Source: Candidatus Geothrix odensensis
GTDB taxonomy: Bacteria > Acidobacteriota > Holophagae > Holophagales > Holophagaceae
Direction: 5' to 3'
Length of the DNA: 64,000 bases
NCBI GenBank assembly: GCA_016714685.1
Contig: JADKCH010000007.1
Span: 62,001 to 126,000 of the forward strand
The notes under the pieces were generated by a model, which did not search any database, was not told where the DNA came from, and worked only from the letters and a program-made list of their open reading frames with translations. Both the position numbers and the translations under genes were made by a program. This document shows, one piece after another, positions 31,871 through 39,648 of this stretch. Numbering within the stretch: position 1 is the first letter of the stretch; every line of letters begins with the position of its first letter.

Positions 31871-33694
31871 CTACTTCTGCTCGAAGGCGGTGATCTGGTC
31901 CACGATGCACTTGGCGTCGATGGCGTGGCCGTTGTAGTGGAGGACGCTCTTGAATTTGGTGGCGTGCTCCGGGTAGGTCTCGCGGAACAGGTTCGCCATC
32001 TGGCCGTCGCGGTTCTGCTCCACCACGTAGACCACCTCCTTCTCGTTCACGAAGGCATCCACCTCGGCCGTGAAGGGCAGGGCGCGGAGGCGCAGGTAGT
32101 CGGTCTTCAGGCCGCCCTCGGCCAGGATGTCCTGGGCCTCGATGACCGCGGGATCGCTGGAGCCGAATGCCAGGACGCCCTTGGCTGAGCCCAGGTTGCG
32201 GAAGACGGGCGTGGGCACGTGGGTCTTGGCGGTTTCGTACTTCCGGCGGAGTCGGTCCACCACCTCGACGTAGTCCTCGGGCTTCTCGGAGTACTGCGCG
32301 TAGGCGTTGTGGCCCGAGCCTCGGGTGAAGTACGACCCCTTGCCGCCGGCGGTGCCGGGCAGGGAGCGGTAGCAGATGCCGTCGCCATCCACATCCTTGT
32401 AGCGGCCCCAGTCCTTGGCCTCGGCCAGCTGCTGCTGGTTGAGGACCTTGCCCCGGTCATAGGGCTTGGCGGGGTAGGCGAAGGGCTTCGACGACCAGTT
32501 CTGCATGCCCAGGTCCAGGTCGGTAACGACGAAGATGGGGGTCTGGAAGCGCTCCGCCAGGTCGAAGGCGTCGTAGGCGAACTGGAAGCACTCCTCCATG
32601 TTGCCGGGGTAGAGGTTGATGTGCTGGGTGTCGCCGTGGCTGCACTTGGCGCAGAGCTCCACGTCCGACTGCTGGGTGCGCGTGGGCAGGCCGGTGCTGG
32701 GGCCTGTGCGCGCCACGTTGAAGAACACGCCCGGGGCCTCCACGTAGTAGCCCAGGCCGATGAACTCGCTCATGAGGGACACGCCGGGGCCGGCGGTGGA
32801 GGTCATGGAGCGCGCGCCGGCCCAGCCGGCGGCCAGCACCACGCCCGCGGAGGCCAGCTCGTCCTCCATCTGCACGATGGCGACCGTGGACTTGCCGGTG
32901 GCCGGGTCCTTGCGATACTCCTCGGCGTAATCGATGAAGGTCTCGACCAGGCTGGAAGCGGGCGTGATGGGGTACCAGCCCACCACCGTTACGCCGGCGA
33001 AGAGGGCGCCCAGGGCGCAGGCCTCGTTGCCATCCACGATGATCAGGCCGCTGGTCTTGTTGTCACGCACGACCTTGATGTGGTCCTGGTCCTCGAGGTT
33101 CTCCATGGCCCAGTCGTAGCCCGCCACGGCGGCGGCCTGGTTGATCTCGATGGCCTTGGCCTTGCCCTTCAGCTGCTTGGTGATGGCCTTCTTGACCTCC
33201 TCCATGTCCACGCTCAGCAGGCGGGCAGCCACGCCGACGTAGATCATGTTCTTCACCAGCTTGTGCAGCTTGGGTTCGGGGCAGGAGGCCGTCACGAGCT
33301 TCTGGAAGGGCACGGGGATGTAGGAGAGGTCTGCCCGGAGCTTGTCCAACTGCAGGGGCTCGTCATAGATCACGAGGGCGCCGGGATCGGCCTTGGCAAT
33401 GTCCTCCTTGGCGGTCTCGGCATTCATGAGGATCAGCATCTCGTTGCTGGCCTTGCGGGCCACGTAGCCCTTGGCGCTGGCCCGGATGGTGAACCAGGTG
33501 GGCAGGCCCGCGATGTTGGAGGGGAACAGGTTCTTGCCGCTGACGAAGACCCCCATCTGGAAGATGGCGCGCAGCAGCACCGTGTTCGCCGTCTGGGAGC
33601 CCGACCCGTTGACCGTGGCCACCTGGATGGAAAAATCATTGATCCGGGTTTTCGCCCCCACGGGCGTCGAGGGGGCGGCAAGGCTGGCAGTCAT
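31871..33694 (-). CDS. korA: 2-oxoacid:ferredoxin oxidoreductase, fused gamma-alpha subunit
   Basis: A 607-residue subunit in which the gamma domain (about 20-200, VATVNGSGSQTANTVLLRAI) is fused to the alpha domain (about 225-590, EACALGALFAGVTVVGWYPITPASS), as in two-subunit KorAB enzymes. TSTAGPGVSLMSEFIGLGYY and ARTGPSTGLPTRTQQSDVEL are alpha-subunit signatures. It works with KorB to convert 2-oxoglutarate to succinyl-CoA or the reverse in a reductive TCA arm. ATG 33694 has AAGGAG upstream. No 4Fe-4S ferredoxin subunit is adjacent. Confidence 0.92.
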   Translation of the reverse strand: MTASLAAPSTPVGAKTRINDFSIQVATVNGSGSQTANTVLLRAIFQMGVFVSGKNLFPSNIAGLPTWFTIRASAKGYVARKASNEMLILMNAETAKEDIAKADPGALVIYDEPLQLDKLRADLSYIPVPFQKLVTASCPEPKLHKLVKNMIYVGVAARLLSVDMEEVKKAITKQLKGKAKAIEINQAAAVAGYDWAMENLEDQDHIKVVRDNKTSGLIIVDGNEACALGALFAGVTVVGWYPITPASSLVETFIDYAEEYRKDPATGKSTVAIVQMEDELASAGVVLAAGWAGARSMTSTAGPGVSLMSEFIGLGYYVEAPGVFFNVARTGPSTGLPTRTQQSDVELCAKCSHGDTQHINLYPGNMEECFQFAYDAFDLAERFQTPIFVVTDLDLGMQNWSSKPFAYPAKPYDRGKVLNQQQLAEAKDWGRYKDVDGDGICYRSLPGTAGGKGSYFTRGSGHNAYAQYSEKPEDYVEVVDRLRRKYETAKTHVPTPVFRNLGSAKGVLAFGSSDPAVIEAQDILAEGGLKTDYLRLRALPFTAEVDAFVNEKEVVYVVEQNRDGQMANLFRETYPEHATKFKSVLHYNGHAIDAKCIVDQITAFEQK

Positions 33695-33787
33695 GGAGAC
33701 TCCTTTCTCATCGAGACACAGGCAACGAGTGGGGCCAAAAGAGGACGAGAAGGGCGTAAATACTTGACCCTCAAGGCCGTCTCTCAG

Positions 33788-33803
33788 TATGACATAAGTC
33801 ACA
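33788..33803. promoter_or_regulatory. CRP/FNR-family-like operator upstream of korA
   Basis: On the minus strand TGTGA, six bases, TCATA: one mismatch from the CRP consensus TGTGA-N6-TCACA. It lies about 94 bp upstream of the korA start, a usual place for an activator site. No CRP/FNR gene is in the window. Confidence 0.45.
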
Positions 33804-33871
33804 GGTCGGCTCCACGATGGGGGCGGAAGCGGCCCTGGCCGGGCATCTGAAATAAAGCGAAAAAAAAGGGA

Positions 33872-33900
33872 TTGACGACCTGGGCCTCAACTCTTACCTT
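33872..33900 (+). promoter_or_regulatory. lexA promoter
   Basis: TTGACG, 17 bases, TACCTT. The -10 ends 7 bases before the lexA ATG, so the transcript would be leaderless or nearly so. Confidence 0.6.
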
Positions 33901-33907
33901 GAAGCCC

Positions 33908-34573
33908 ATGAAAGCCAGCGATCTCACCAAACGTCAGCAGGCCGTGCTGAAGTTCATCCGCACCTTCGTGCAGAGCGAAGGGCGAAGCCCCACCCTGGCC
34001 GAAATCGCCAAGGGCGTGGGTTCCAGCGCGGTGTCCACTATCCACAAGCATGTCCAGCACCTCATGGACAAGGGCTTCCTCGTCCGCAGCCATGGCAAGG
34101 GCAACAACCTGGTCGTGGCCACGGGAACCGAGGATGACTCGTCCTCCCCGCGGACCTCCCGCGGCGATGCCCGGCCGGAAGCGGCACCCGTCATGCGGAT
34201 CTTCCCCTTCTGCGGCGATGTCGCCGCGGGTTCGCCCATCTTGCCGGAAAGCCGGGCCCTGCCCATCGAGGTGCCCAACAGCATCCACCGGCAGCGGGAC
34301 GAGCTCTTCGTGCTGCGGGTGCGGGGCGATTCCATGATTGACGACGCCATCCTCGACGGCGACCTGGTGGTCCTGCAGCGCAAGGGCGAGTACCGGAACG
34401 GCGACCGTGTGGTGGCCCTCATCGACCGTGAGGAGGTCACCCTCAAGGAATTCCGCCGGGACGCCAAGGGCGTGTGGCTCATCCCCCACAACCCCTCGCT
34501 GCAGCCCCGCTGCTACTCCCCCCAGCTCATCGACATCCAGGGTGTCCTCGTGGGCGTCATGCGCAGCTGCTGA
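33908..34573 (+). CDS. lexA: LexA-type SOS repressor
   Basis: A 221-residue self-cleaving repressor. The N-terminal winged helix starts MKASDLTKRQQAVLKFI with recognition region AEIAKGVGSSAVSTIHKHVQ. A Ser/Arg-rich linker precedes the peptidase domain: cleavage pair Ala107-Gly108 in CGDVAAGSP, catalytic Ser142 in RGDSMIDDAI and Lys180 in EEVTLKEF. It should repress DNA-damage genes until RecA triggers cleavage. ATG 33908 matches the LexA N-terminus; a TTG at 33872 would overlap the promoter. No classical SOS box is evident next to it. Confidence 0.92.
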   Translation: MKASDLTKRQQAVLKFIRTFVQSEGRSPTLAEIAKGVGSSAVSTIHKHVQHLMDKGFLVRSHGKGNNLVVATGTEDDSSSPRTSRGDARPEAAPVMRIFPFCGDVAAGSPILPESRALPIEVPNSIHRQRDELFVLRVRGDSMIDDAILDGDLVVLQRKGEYRNGDRVVALIDREEVTLKEFRRDAKGVWLIPHNPSLQPRCYSPQLIDIQGVLVGVMRSC

Positions 34574-34610
34574 CCTCGCGCTTTTGAGACCAACCAAGAA
34601 ATGAATTTTG

Positions 34611-34702
34611 TAAGCGGAGGACAGCTGAGAAACTGATGTATGCCGAGACATGCATTTATTTCTTTTCTCCGCTCTCCTCAGCTATTCCGCTACCTCCGCT
34701 TA
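34611..34702. other. long imperfect hairpin between lexA and leuB ends
   Basis: TAAGCGGAGG (34611-34620) is matched by CCTCCGCTTA (34693-34702), and AGCTGAG (34623-34629) by CTCAGCT (34677-34683), a nested two-step stem. The AT-rich interior holds an imperfect palindrome around ATGTATGC...ACATGCAT (34637-34656). It lies between convergent genes, so it may be a bidirectional terminator or a small structured RNA. Confidence 0.5.
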
Positions 34703-34749
34703 TGGAATCCATATTCACAACTTTGAACGAACGCTCAGGTTGGGAATGG

Positions 34750-35781
34750 CTAAAGGGGCAGCTGGTCTCGAATGGCGGTGCCCATGGCTTGGGTGCTGAG
34801 GGTGCCTCCCAGGTCGCGGGTTCTTGCACCGAGCGCTAGGGCCTCCGACACTGCCGCCTCCAGAGCCCCGGCCTCGGGTTCCCAGCCCAGATGCCGGAAG
34901 AGCAGGGCGGTGCTGAGGAACATCCCCACCGGGTTGGCCAGGCCTTTGCCCGCGATGTCGGGCGCGGAGCCGTGCACGGGCTCGGCGAGGGCCGAGCAGC
35001 GGAAGGGGCGGTGGGGCGCCCAGCTGAGAGAGGGCGCCACGCCCATGCCGCCGATGAAGGCGGCGCAGAGATCGCTGATGAGGTCGCCCAGGTAGTTGTC
35101 GGCGGCGATCACCCCAAAGGGCGACGGGTCCTGCACCAGGGCGCAGAGCAGCGCGTCGGCGTGCATGCCCCGGGCGCTTACGCGCGGATGCAGGGGTTTC
35201 AACGAGTCAAACACCCGCATCCAGAGGCCATGGCCATGTTTCAGCACGTTGGCCTTGTGGGCCAGAGTGAGCGGCCGGCCCAACTGCTCCGCGCGCTGGA
35301 AGGCCGTCTGCAGCAGCCGCCGTACCGCGGATTCGGTATGGATGGCGAGGTCCACGGCCCGCCCCGGTTCGGTGGAACCCTGCAGACAGTAGGGACCTTC
35401 TGTGTTCTCCCGGAACACCTCGAGGTCGAACGGTGGCTGGCCACTCGATACCCAGGCATGGCAGGGACGGAAATTCACGGTCAGGTCCAGGCCCTGCCGC
35501 AGGCCCAGTAGGATGGCTTCCGCATGCTGGCCACCAGGCAGGCGCGGATCGCCCACGGCTCCGAAGAGGATGGCGTCGCAGCCATCACGCAGCTCGGCAA
35601 AGGCCGCCTCAGGCAGGGTCTCCCCGGTGGCCAGACAGTGGTCGGCGCCGTAGGGAAGCGTGAGGCTCTGCAAACGACGTCCGCGTGACTTCACCCATTC
35701 GAGACAGGGCAGGACCTCGGCCATGACTTCGCCGCCGACTCCGTCGCCGGGGATGAGGGCGATGCGAACCGGTTTGTCCAA
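34750..35781 (-). CDS. leuB: isocitrate/isopropylmalate dehydrogenase family, probable 3-isopropylmalate dehydrogenase
   Basis: A 343-residue NAD-dependent beta-decarboxylating dehydrogenase. ALIPGDGVGGEVM, FRENTEGPYCLQGS, LTLAHKANVLKHGHGLW, AADNYLGDLISDL and EPVHGSAPDIAGKG are the family motifs; TEGPY and the tail resemble actinobacterial LeuB. The best start is TTG 35781 (LDKPVRIALI), preceded by a GGAG site. Isocitrate, homoisocitrate or tartrate dehydrogenase cannot be excluded. No leuC or leuD is nearby. Confidence 0.75.
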   Translation of the reverse strand: MDKPVRIALIPGDGVGGEVMAEVLPCLEWVKSRGRRLQSLTLPYGADHCLATGETLPEAAFAELRDGCDAILFGAVGDPRLPGGQHAEAILLGLRQGLDLTVNFRPCHAWVSSGQPPFDLEVFRENTEGPYCLQGSTEPGRAVDLAIHTESAVRRLLQTAFQRAEQLGRPLTLAHKANVLKHGHGLWMRVFDSLKPLHPRVSARGMHADALLCALVQDPSPFGVIAADNYLGDLISDLCAAFIGGMGVAPSLSWAPHRPFRCSALAEPVHGSAPDIAGKGLANPVGMFLSTALLFRHLGWEPEAGALEAAVSEALALGARTRDLGGTLSTQAMGTAIRDQLPL

Positions 35782-35841
35782 GTCTCCGTCTCCCGTTTCA
35801 GAGCCGATGGTGGCACACTCCAGGCTCTTCCGGAGGCTGGT

Positions 35842-36354
35842 ATGACGCGGAACTGGAGGGTCGCCATGGGAATGTTCTCCATGCTGGGATTGGCTGCGGC
35901 CGCGGACATCAAGGAAGGTATGAAAGCCCCGGCCTTCGAAGCGCAGGACCAGCACGGGGCCACCATCCGCCTGAGTGATTTCCAGGGCAAGGCGGCGGTG
36001 GTTCTGTATTTCTACCCCAAGGACGACACTCCTGGCTGCACGGCCCAGGCCTGCAGCCTCCGCGATGGGTTCGCGGCCATCCAGGCCTCTGGGGCGGTGA
36101 TTCTGGGCGTGAGCGCGGACGATACCCAGAGCCACAAGGCCTTCGCGGAGAAATTCCACCTGCCCTTCAGCCTCCTGGCGGACCCGGACAAGCGCATCAT
36201 CGGGGCCTATGGGGTGAAGATGCCCCTGCTCGGCTTTGCCAAGCGCGTGACCTTCCTCATCGATCGGCAAGGCATCGTGCGCCGGGTGATCACCGACATC
36301 CGCACCAAGGACCATGACCAGCAGGTGGTCGCCTTCTTGAAGGGAATGTCCTAG
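35842..36354 (+). CDS. peroxiredoxin of the Bcp/PrxQ type, possibly exported
   Basis: A 170-residue thiol peroxidase. YFYPKDDTPGCTAQACSLRD gives the peroxidatic cysteine and a second cysteine five residues on, the PrxQ/Bcp arrangement; GVSADDTQSHKAFAEKFHLP and VTFLIDRQGIVRRV complete the thioredoxin fold. A hydrophobic N-terminus (MGMFSMLGLAAAADI from the in-frame ATG at 35866, or MTRNWRVAMG from 35842) looks like a signal peptide, whereas Bcp is usually cytoplasmic. It reduces H2O2 or lipid peroxides with a thioredoxin-like donor. Confidence 0.87.
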   Translation: MTRNWRVAMGMFSMLGLAAAADIKEGMKAPAFEAQDQHGATIRLSDFQGKAAVVLYFYPKDDTPGCTAQACSLRDGFAAIQASGAVILGVSADDTQSHKAFAEKFHLPFSLLADPDKRIIGAYGVKMPLLGFAKRVTFLIDRQGIVRRVITDIRTKDHDQQVVAFLKGMS

Positions 36355-36372
36355 GGAATTCCTGCATTTGCA

Positions 36373-36402
36373 TTGAGCCCAGAGGCCTTTCCGGGCTAGA
36401 CT
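36373..36402 (+). promoter_or_regulatory. promoter of the mglA-lolA pair
   Basis: TTGAGC, 18 bases, TAGACT, about 25 bases before the mglA ATG. Confidence 0.5.
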
Positions 36403-36427
36403 TCGGGCATCCACACGAGGTCTTGGA

Positions 36428-37795
36428 ATGGTGTTCTTCAACCACGCCACCCGGCAGATGACGGCGAAAATCGTCTACTACGGCCCGGGTCTGTGCGGAA
36501 AGACCACCAACCTGAACACCATCTACGGGAAGACGAGCCAGAAGGCCCGCGGTGAGATGGTGAGCCTCAACACCGAGACGGACCGCACGCTCTTCTTCGA
36601 TCTGCTTCCCATGGACGTGGGCATGGTGGGCGGCTTCAAGACCAAGCTCCAGCTCTATACCGTGCCTGGCCAGGTCTTCTACAACAGCACCCGCAAGCTG
36701 GTTCTGAAGGGCGTGGACGGCATCGTCTTCGTGGTGGACAGCCAGACGCCGATGCTGGATGCCTGCAAGGAGAGCTACCAGAACCTGGAAGAGAACCTGC
36801 GTGAGCTGGGCCTGGTCCTGGGCGACATCCCCACTGTCTTCCAGTGGAACAAGCGCGACCTCCGGAATGTCATCTCCGTGGATGAACTGGAGGCGGTCTT
36901 CAATCCGAAAGGCGTGCCCAGCTTCCAGTCCGTGGCCTCCGACGGCACAGGTGTCTTCGAGACGTTGCGGGGCATCACCAAGCTCTCCCTCTCCCACATC
37001 AAGGCCCACGTGCTGGGCGAGTCCCAGGTGGCAGCCCCACCGCCTCCGGCGCAGGTGAAGCCGGCCCGCGCCGACATCGAAGCTCTCACCCTGTCGGACC
37101 TCCCCTCCGTCACCGACCTGCTGGACCTGGAGGACACGGCTCCCGTCGACCTGTCGACCGGTTCCGTGCCACTGCCGGATGAGGATGACGACAGCGGTCT
37201 CTTCATCGAAGCGCCGGTGCTTCCCGAGCATCCCGGGACGGCCGCGGACGAGATCGCCTTCTTGACGGACGGTGAGGAGCCCCTTCCGCCGGCAGCCCTG
37301 CCCGAAGGTGATGAACAACTCCTGCCCTCCTTCGAGCCAGAGCCGGCTCCTGTTCAGGAGCTTCAACCCGTCCAGGCGTCCATGCCCGTCCCGCCCCCCT
37401 TCGAGGCCGTTCCGGAGGTGGTGGAAGCCCCTGAACCAGCCTCTCTCACTGAAGTCCATGCGACGCTCCGTCCTGCCAAGGTCGGTGTGAAGCTGGACCC
37501 GCTGGCCGCCCTGGCCTCCCTGAAAGTGGAGACCAAGCGACTTCCCGCCAAGCCCAAATCGGTGGACCACAAGGATGCGATCAATTCCCTCATGGGCGAG
37601 CTGACCCAGGTGGGACGCTCGGGAGCCCCATCGATCCTCCGCCTCGAGGTGCCCAACGATGTTGATGGGCAGGACATCGAGGTGGTGGTCCAGATCCGGC
37701 AGCGTGGTCAGGTTTTGGTGGAAGGCCAGATCCGCCGTCCCGCCCCCGGCAAGAGCAGCACGGCCAAGCTCAGCGTCGAGATGAAGCGGAGCTGA
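36428..37795 (+). CDS. mglA: MglA-type small GTPase with long acidic linker and C-terminal domain
   Basis: A Ras-like GTPase of the MglA group, which sets cell polarity and controls type IV pili or gliding in myxobacteria. The GTPase (about 1-195) has P-loop YYGPGLCGKTT, LNTETDRTLFFDLLP, the MglA-specific TVPGQVFYNSTR instead of DTAGQ, and QWNKRDL. It continues to 455 residues: a Pro/Glu/Asp-rich low-complexity linker (about 200-350) and a C-terminal domain (about 355-455) ending in a beta-rich segment (LRLEVPNDVDGQDIEVVVQI). MglA proteins are usually about 195 residues. No mglB is adjacent. Confidence 0.88.
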   Translation: MVFFNHATRQMTAKIVYYGPGLCGKTTNLNTIYGKTSQKARGEMVSLNTETDRTLFFDLLPMDVGMVGGFKTKLQLYTVPGQVFYNSTRKLVLKGVDGIVFVVDSQTPMLDACKESYQNLEENLRELGLVLGDIPTVFQWNKRDLRNVISVDELEAVFNPKGVPSFQSVASDGTGVFETLRGITKLSLSHIKAHVLGESQVAAPPPPAQVKPARADIEALTLSDLPSVTDLLDLEDTAPVDLSTGSVPLPDEDDDSGLFIEAPVLPEHPGTAADEIAFLTDGEEPLPPAALPEGDEQLLPSFEPEPAPVQELQPVQASMPVPPPFEAVPEVVEAPEPASLTEVHATLRPAKVGVKLDPLAALASLKVETKRLPAKPKSVDHKDAINSLMGELTQVGRSGAPSILRLEVPNDVDGQDIEVVVQIRQRGQVLVEGQIRRPAPGKSSTAKLSVEMKRS

Positions 37796-37796
37796 G

Positions 37797-38378
37797 ATGC
37801 GGCTCCCAATCCTGTTCTGGCTCGCGGTGTCCCCGTGCTTCGCGTCCATGCCCGGCTGGTGGACCGCCTTCACCCGGATGCCTTCCATGGAAAGCCGTTT
37901 CCGCCAGGAAAGCGACAGCCTCGTGTTTGGCAAGCTGGCCCGGCAGGGGCGGCTGGCCCTGGCGCGGGGAGGGCGGTTGCGGGTGACCTACGAGGGCGGC
38001 CTGGCCATCACCTGCGATGGGCGCCACCTGGTGCAGTACGATCCGGACACCCGCACGGCGCAGCGGGTGGAACTGGCCCGTGCGGTGCGGGACTTCCCCC
38101 TGCTGGGCATCCTGCTGGACCCGGCCCGCCTCGATCGACTCTACCGGGCGGAAGCCATCGCCGGGGATGGGGTGAAGCTCTCCCCCCGGGAACACGGCCT
38201 GCCGGAGCTGAAGGTCACGGGGCGCAGGGGCCTCCTCCATACCCTGGCCTGGACCGATCCCTCGGGGGCGCGCCAGACCCTGGAACTGCTCGACCCGAAA
38301 TCGCCGGTGACCCTGGCGCCGGATGCATTCAAGCTGCAGGTTCCCGCCGGCACGCGCTGGTCTACTCCGAGCGGCTGA
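37797..38378 (+). CDS. lolA: LolA-like outer-membrane lipoprotein carrier
   Basis: A 193-residue protein with signal peptide MRLPILFWLAVSPCFA, then FTRMPSMESRFRQESDSLVFGKLARQGRL, recalling the LolA opening (helix, FxQ, then GxL beta strands), and VTYEGGLAITCDGRHLVQYDPD. LolA ferries lipoproteins across the periplasm to the outer membrane. Identity is modest, and it could be a related LolA-fold protein. It starts one base after the mglA stop. Its 3' end overlaps the convergent HAD gene by 17 bp. Confidence 0.75.
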   Translation: MRLPILFWLAVSPCFASMPGWWTAFTRMPSMESRFRQESDSLVFGKLARQGRLALARGGRLRVTYEGGLAITCDGRHLVQYDPDTRTAQRVELARAVRDFPLLGILLDPARLDRLYRAEAIAGDGVKLSPREHGLPELKVTGRRGLLHTLAWTDPSGARQTLELLDPKSPVTLAPDAFKLQVPAGTRWSTPSG

Positions 38379-39063
38379 AGGCGTCGAAGCGCTCGGGCTG
38401 CGGGTAGCGGATCCGCAACCAGCCATCGAGGTCGGCCACGGTGTCGAAGATCCGGGCCGCCCCGGCCGCGGTCAGCTCTTCGCGGCTGCCATAGCCCCAG
38501 CCCACGCCGATGGCCTCCAGGCCGTGGTCCCGGGCGGCCGCCATGTCCACGCCCCGGTCGCCGATGAAGACGCCGCCGGGCCAGATGGTGCCCCGTGCGG
38601 CCAGGTCCGCCAGCACCGTGGTCTTCGGCTGCCACTGGCCCTTGAGGCTGCTGCCGAAGATGTCGTCGAAGATCAGGTTCAGGTCGAACTGGTAGGCGAT
38701 GCGCCGGGCGAAGAGGCTGGGCTTGGCGGACACGACGTAGATGCGGTGGCCCTGCCGCTTCAGGCGGTGCAGCAGGTGGAAGACCCCGGGGTAGAGCTCA
38801 TGCTCGAAGACCCCATCCTCGCGGTAGCGCTCCCAGTAGAAGTCGAGGGCCGCCTCCAGGCGGGCGGGATCCTCAAGGCCCTGGAGGGAAGCCAGGGACT
38901 CCCGCATGCCGAGGCCGATCCAGCCCCGGATGGTGGCCTCGTCCGGCAGCTGCAGGCCGAAGGCCCCGCAGGTCTTCGCGAGGCAGTTCTGCACGCCGAG
39001 CAGGGGATCCACGAGGGTCCCATCGAGGTCGAAGCAGACGAGCCCGGGAGCTGCTTCGTCCAT
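38362..39063 (-). CDS. HAD-superfamily phosphatase, phosphoglycolate-phosphatase-like
   Basis: A 233-residue HAD subfamily IA hydrolase. Motif I is VCFDLDGTLVDPLLG, motif II IYVVSAKPS, motif III lysine in LKGQWQPKTTVL, and motif IV FIGDRGVDMAAARDHG. The helical cap (about 18-95) and GVGWGYGSREEL resemble phosphoglycolate phosphatase. Substrate unproven; glycolate phosphate or a nucleotide monophosphate is plausible. It lies 6 bp after the neighbouring pyrophosphatase start side, in the same direction. Confidence 0.83.
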   Translation of the reverse strand: MDEAAPGLVCFDLDGTLVDPLLGVQNCLAKTCGAFGLQLPDEATIRGWIGLGMRESLASLQGLEDPARLEAALDFYWERYREDGVFEHELYPGVFHLLHRLKRQGHRIYVVSAKPSLFARRIAYQFDLNLIFDDIFGSSLKGQWQPKTTVLADLAARGTIWPGGVFIGDRGVDMAAARDHGLEAIGVGWGYGSREELTAAGAARIFDTVADLDGWLRIRYPQPERFDAFSRSE

Positions 39064-39069
39064 GCGGCC

Positions 39070-39603
39070 CTACTTCTTCTTTTTCTGCTGCTTGTTGTAG
39101 TTCTCGATGGAGGCCCGCACGAAGGCGTGGGCCTCGTCCTTGCCTCCCCAGCCGTCGCTGGCGACGCTCTTCCGCTCGAGGTCCTTGTAGGTGAGGAAGA
39201 AGTGTTCCACCTCGAGCAGGAAGTGGGGCGGCAGGTCACTGCGGGAGGTCACGTGGGCATAGGTGGGGTCATCCGTGGCCACGGCGAGGATCTTGGCGTC
39301 ATGGCCCTTGTCGTCGGTCATGCGGAGCAGGCCGATGGGCCGGGCGCGGATCACCACGCCTGGATAGGTCGAGCCGTTGATGAGCACCAGGATGTCGGCC
39401 GGATCGCCATCCTCGGCCAGGGTGCCGGGAATGAAGCCGTACTCGGCCGGGTAGTGGAAGGGCGAGAAGAGCACGCGGTCCACGTGCACCAGACCAGTGT
39501 GGTGGTCGATCTCGTACTTGATGCGCGAGCCCGTGGGGATCTCGATGATCGCATTGACGATCTCGGGCGCCTGGTTGCCTGGGTGGAGATGGAGGAAGGA
39601 CAT
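39070..39603 (-). CDS. ppa: inorganic pyrophosphatase, family I
   Basis: A 177-residue soluble pyrophosphatase that drives biosynthesis by hydrolysing PPi. IIEIPTGSRIKYEIDHHTG, YPAEYGFIPGTLAEDGDPADILVLI (holding the metal-binding acidic cluster) and the late KDLERK segment are family I landmarks. The lysine-rich end (NYNKQQKKKK) is unusual but short. ATG 39603 gives the standard N-terminus; the frame extends to ATG 39633 without support. Confidence 0.95.
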   Translation of the reverse strand: MSFLHLHPGNQAPEIVNAIIEIPTGSRIKYEIDHHTGLVHVDRVLFSPFHYPAEYGFIPGTLAEDGDPADILVLINGSTYPGVVIRARPIGLLRMTDDKGHDAKILAVATDDPTYAHVTSRSDLPPHFLLEVEHFFLTYKDLERKSVASDGWGGKDEAHAFVRASIENYNKQQKKKK

Positions 39604-39648
39604 GGGCACTCCGCGAGGGCTCGATGGTCGCATGGTCCCCGACTGGCG

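Noticed and set aside
34637..34656. ATGTATGC...ACATGCAT as a LexA box
   Set aside because: It lies downstream of lexA, is only about 70 percent palindromic and does not match a known SOS box well enough.
35782..36450. Upstream extension of the leuB frame to ATG 36450
   Set aside because: It is antisense to the peroxiredoxin gene; the dehydrogenase fold starts at the TTG at 35781.
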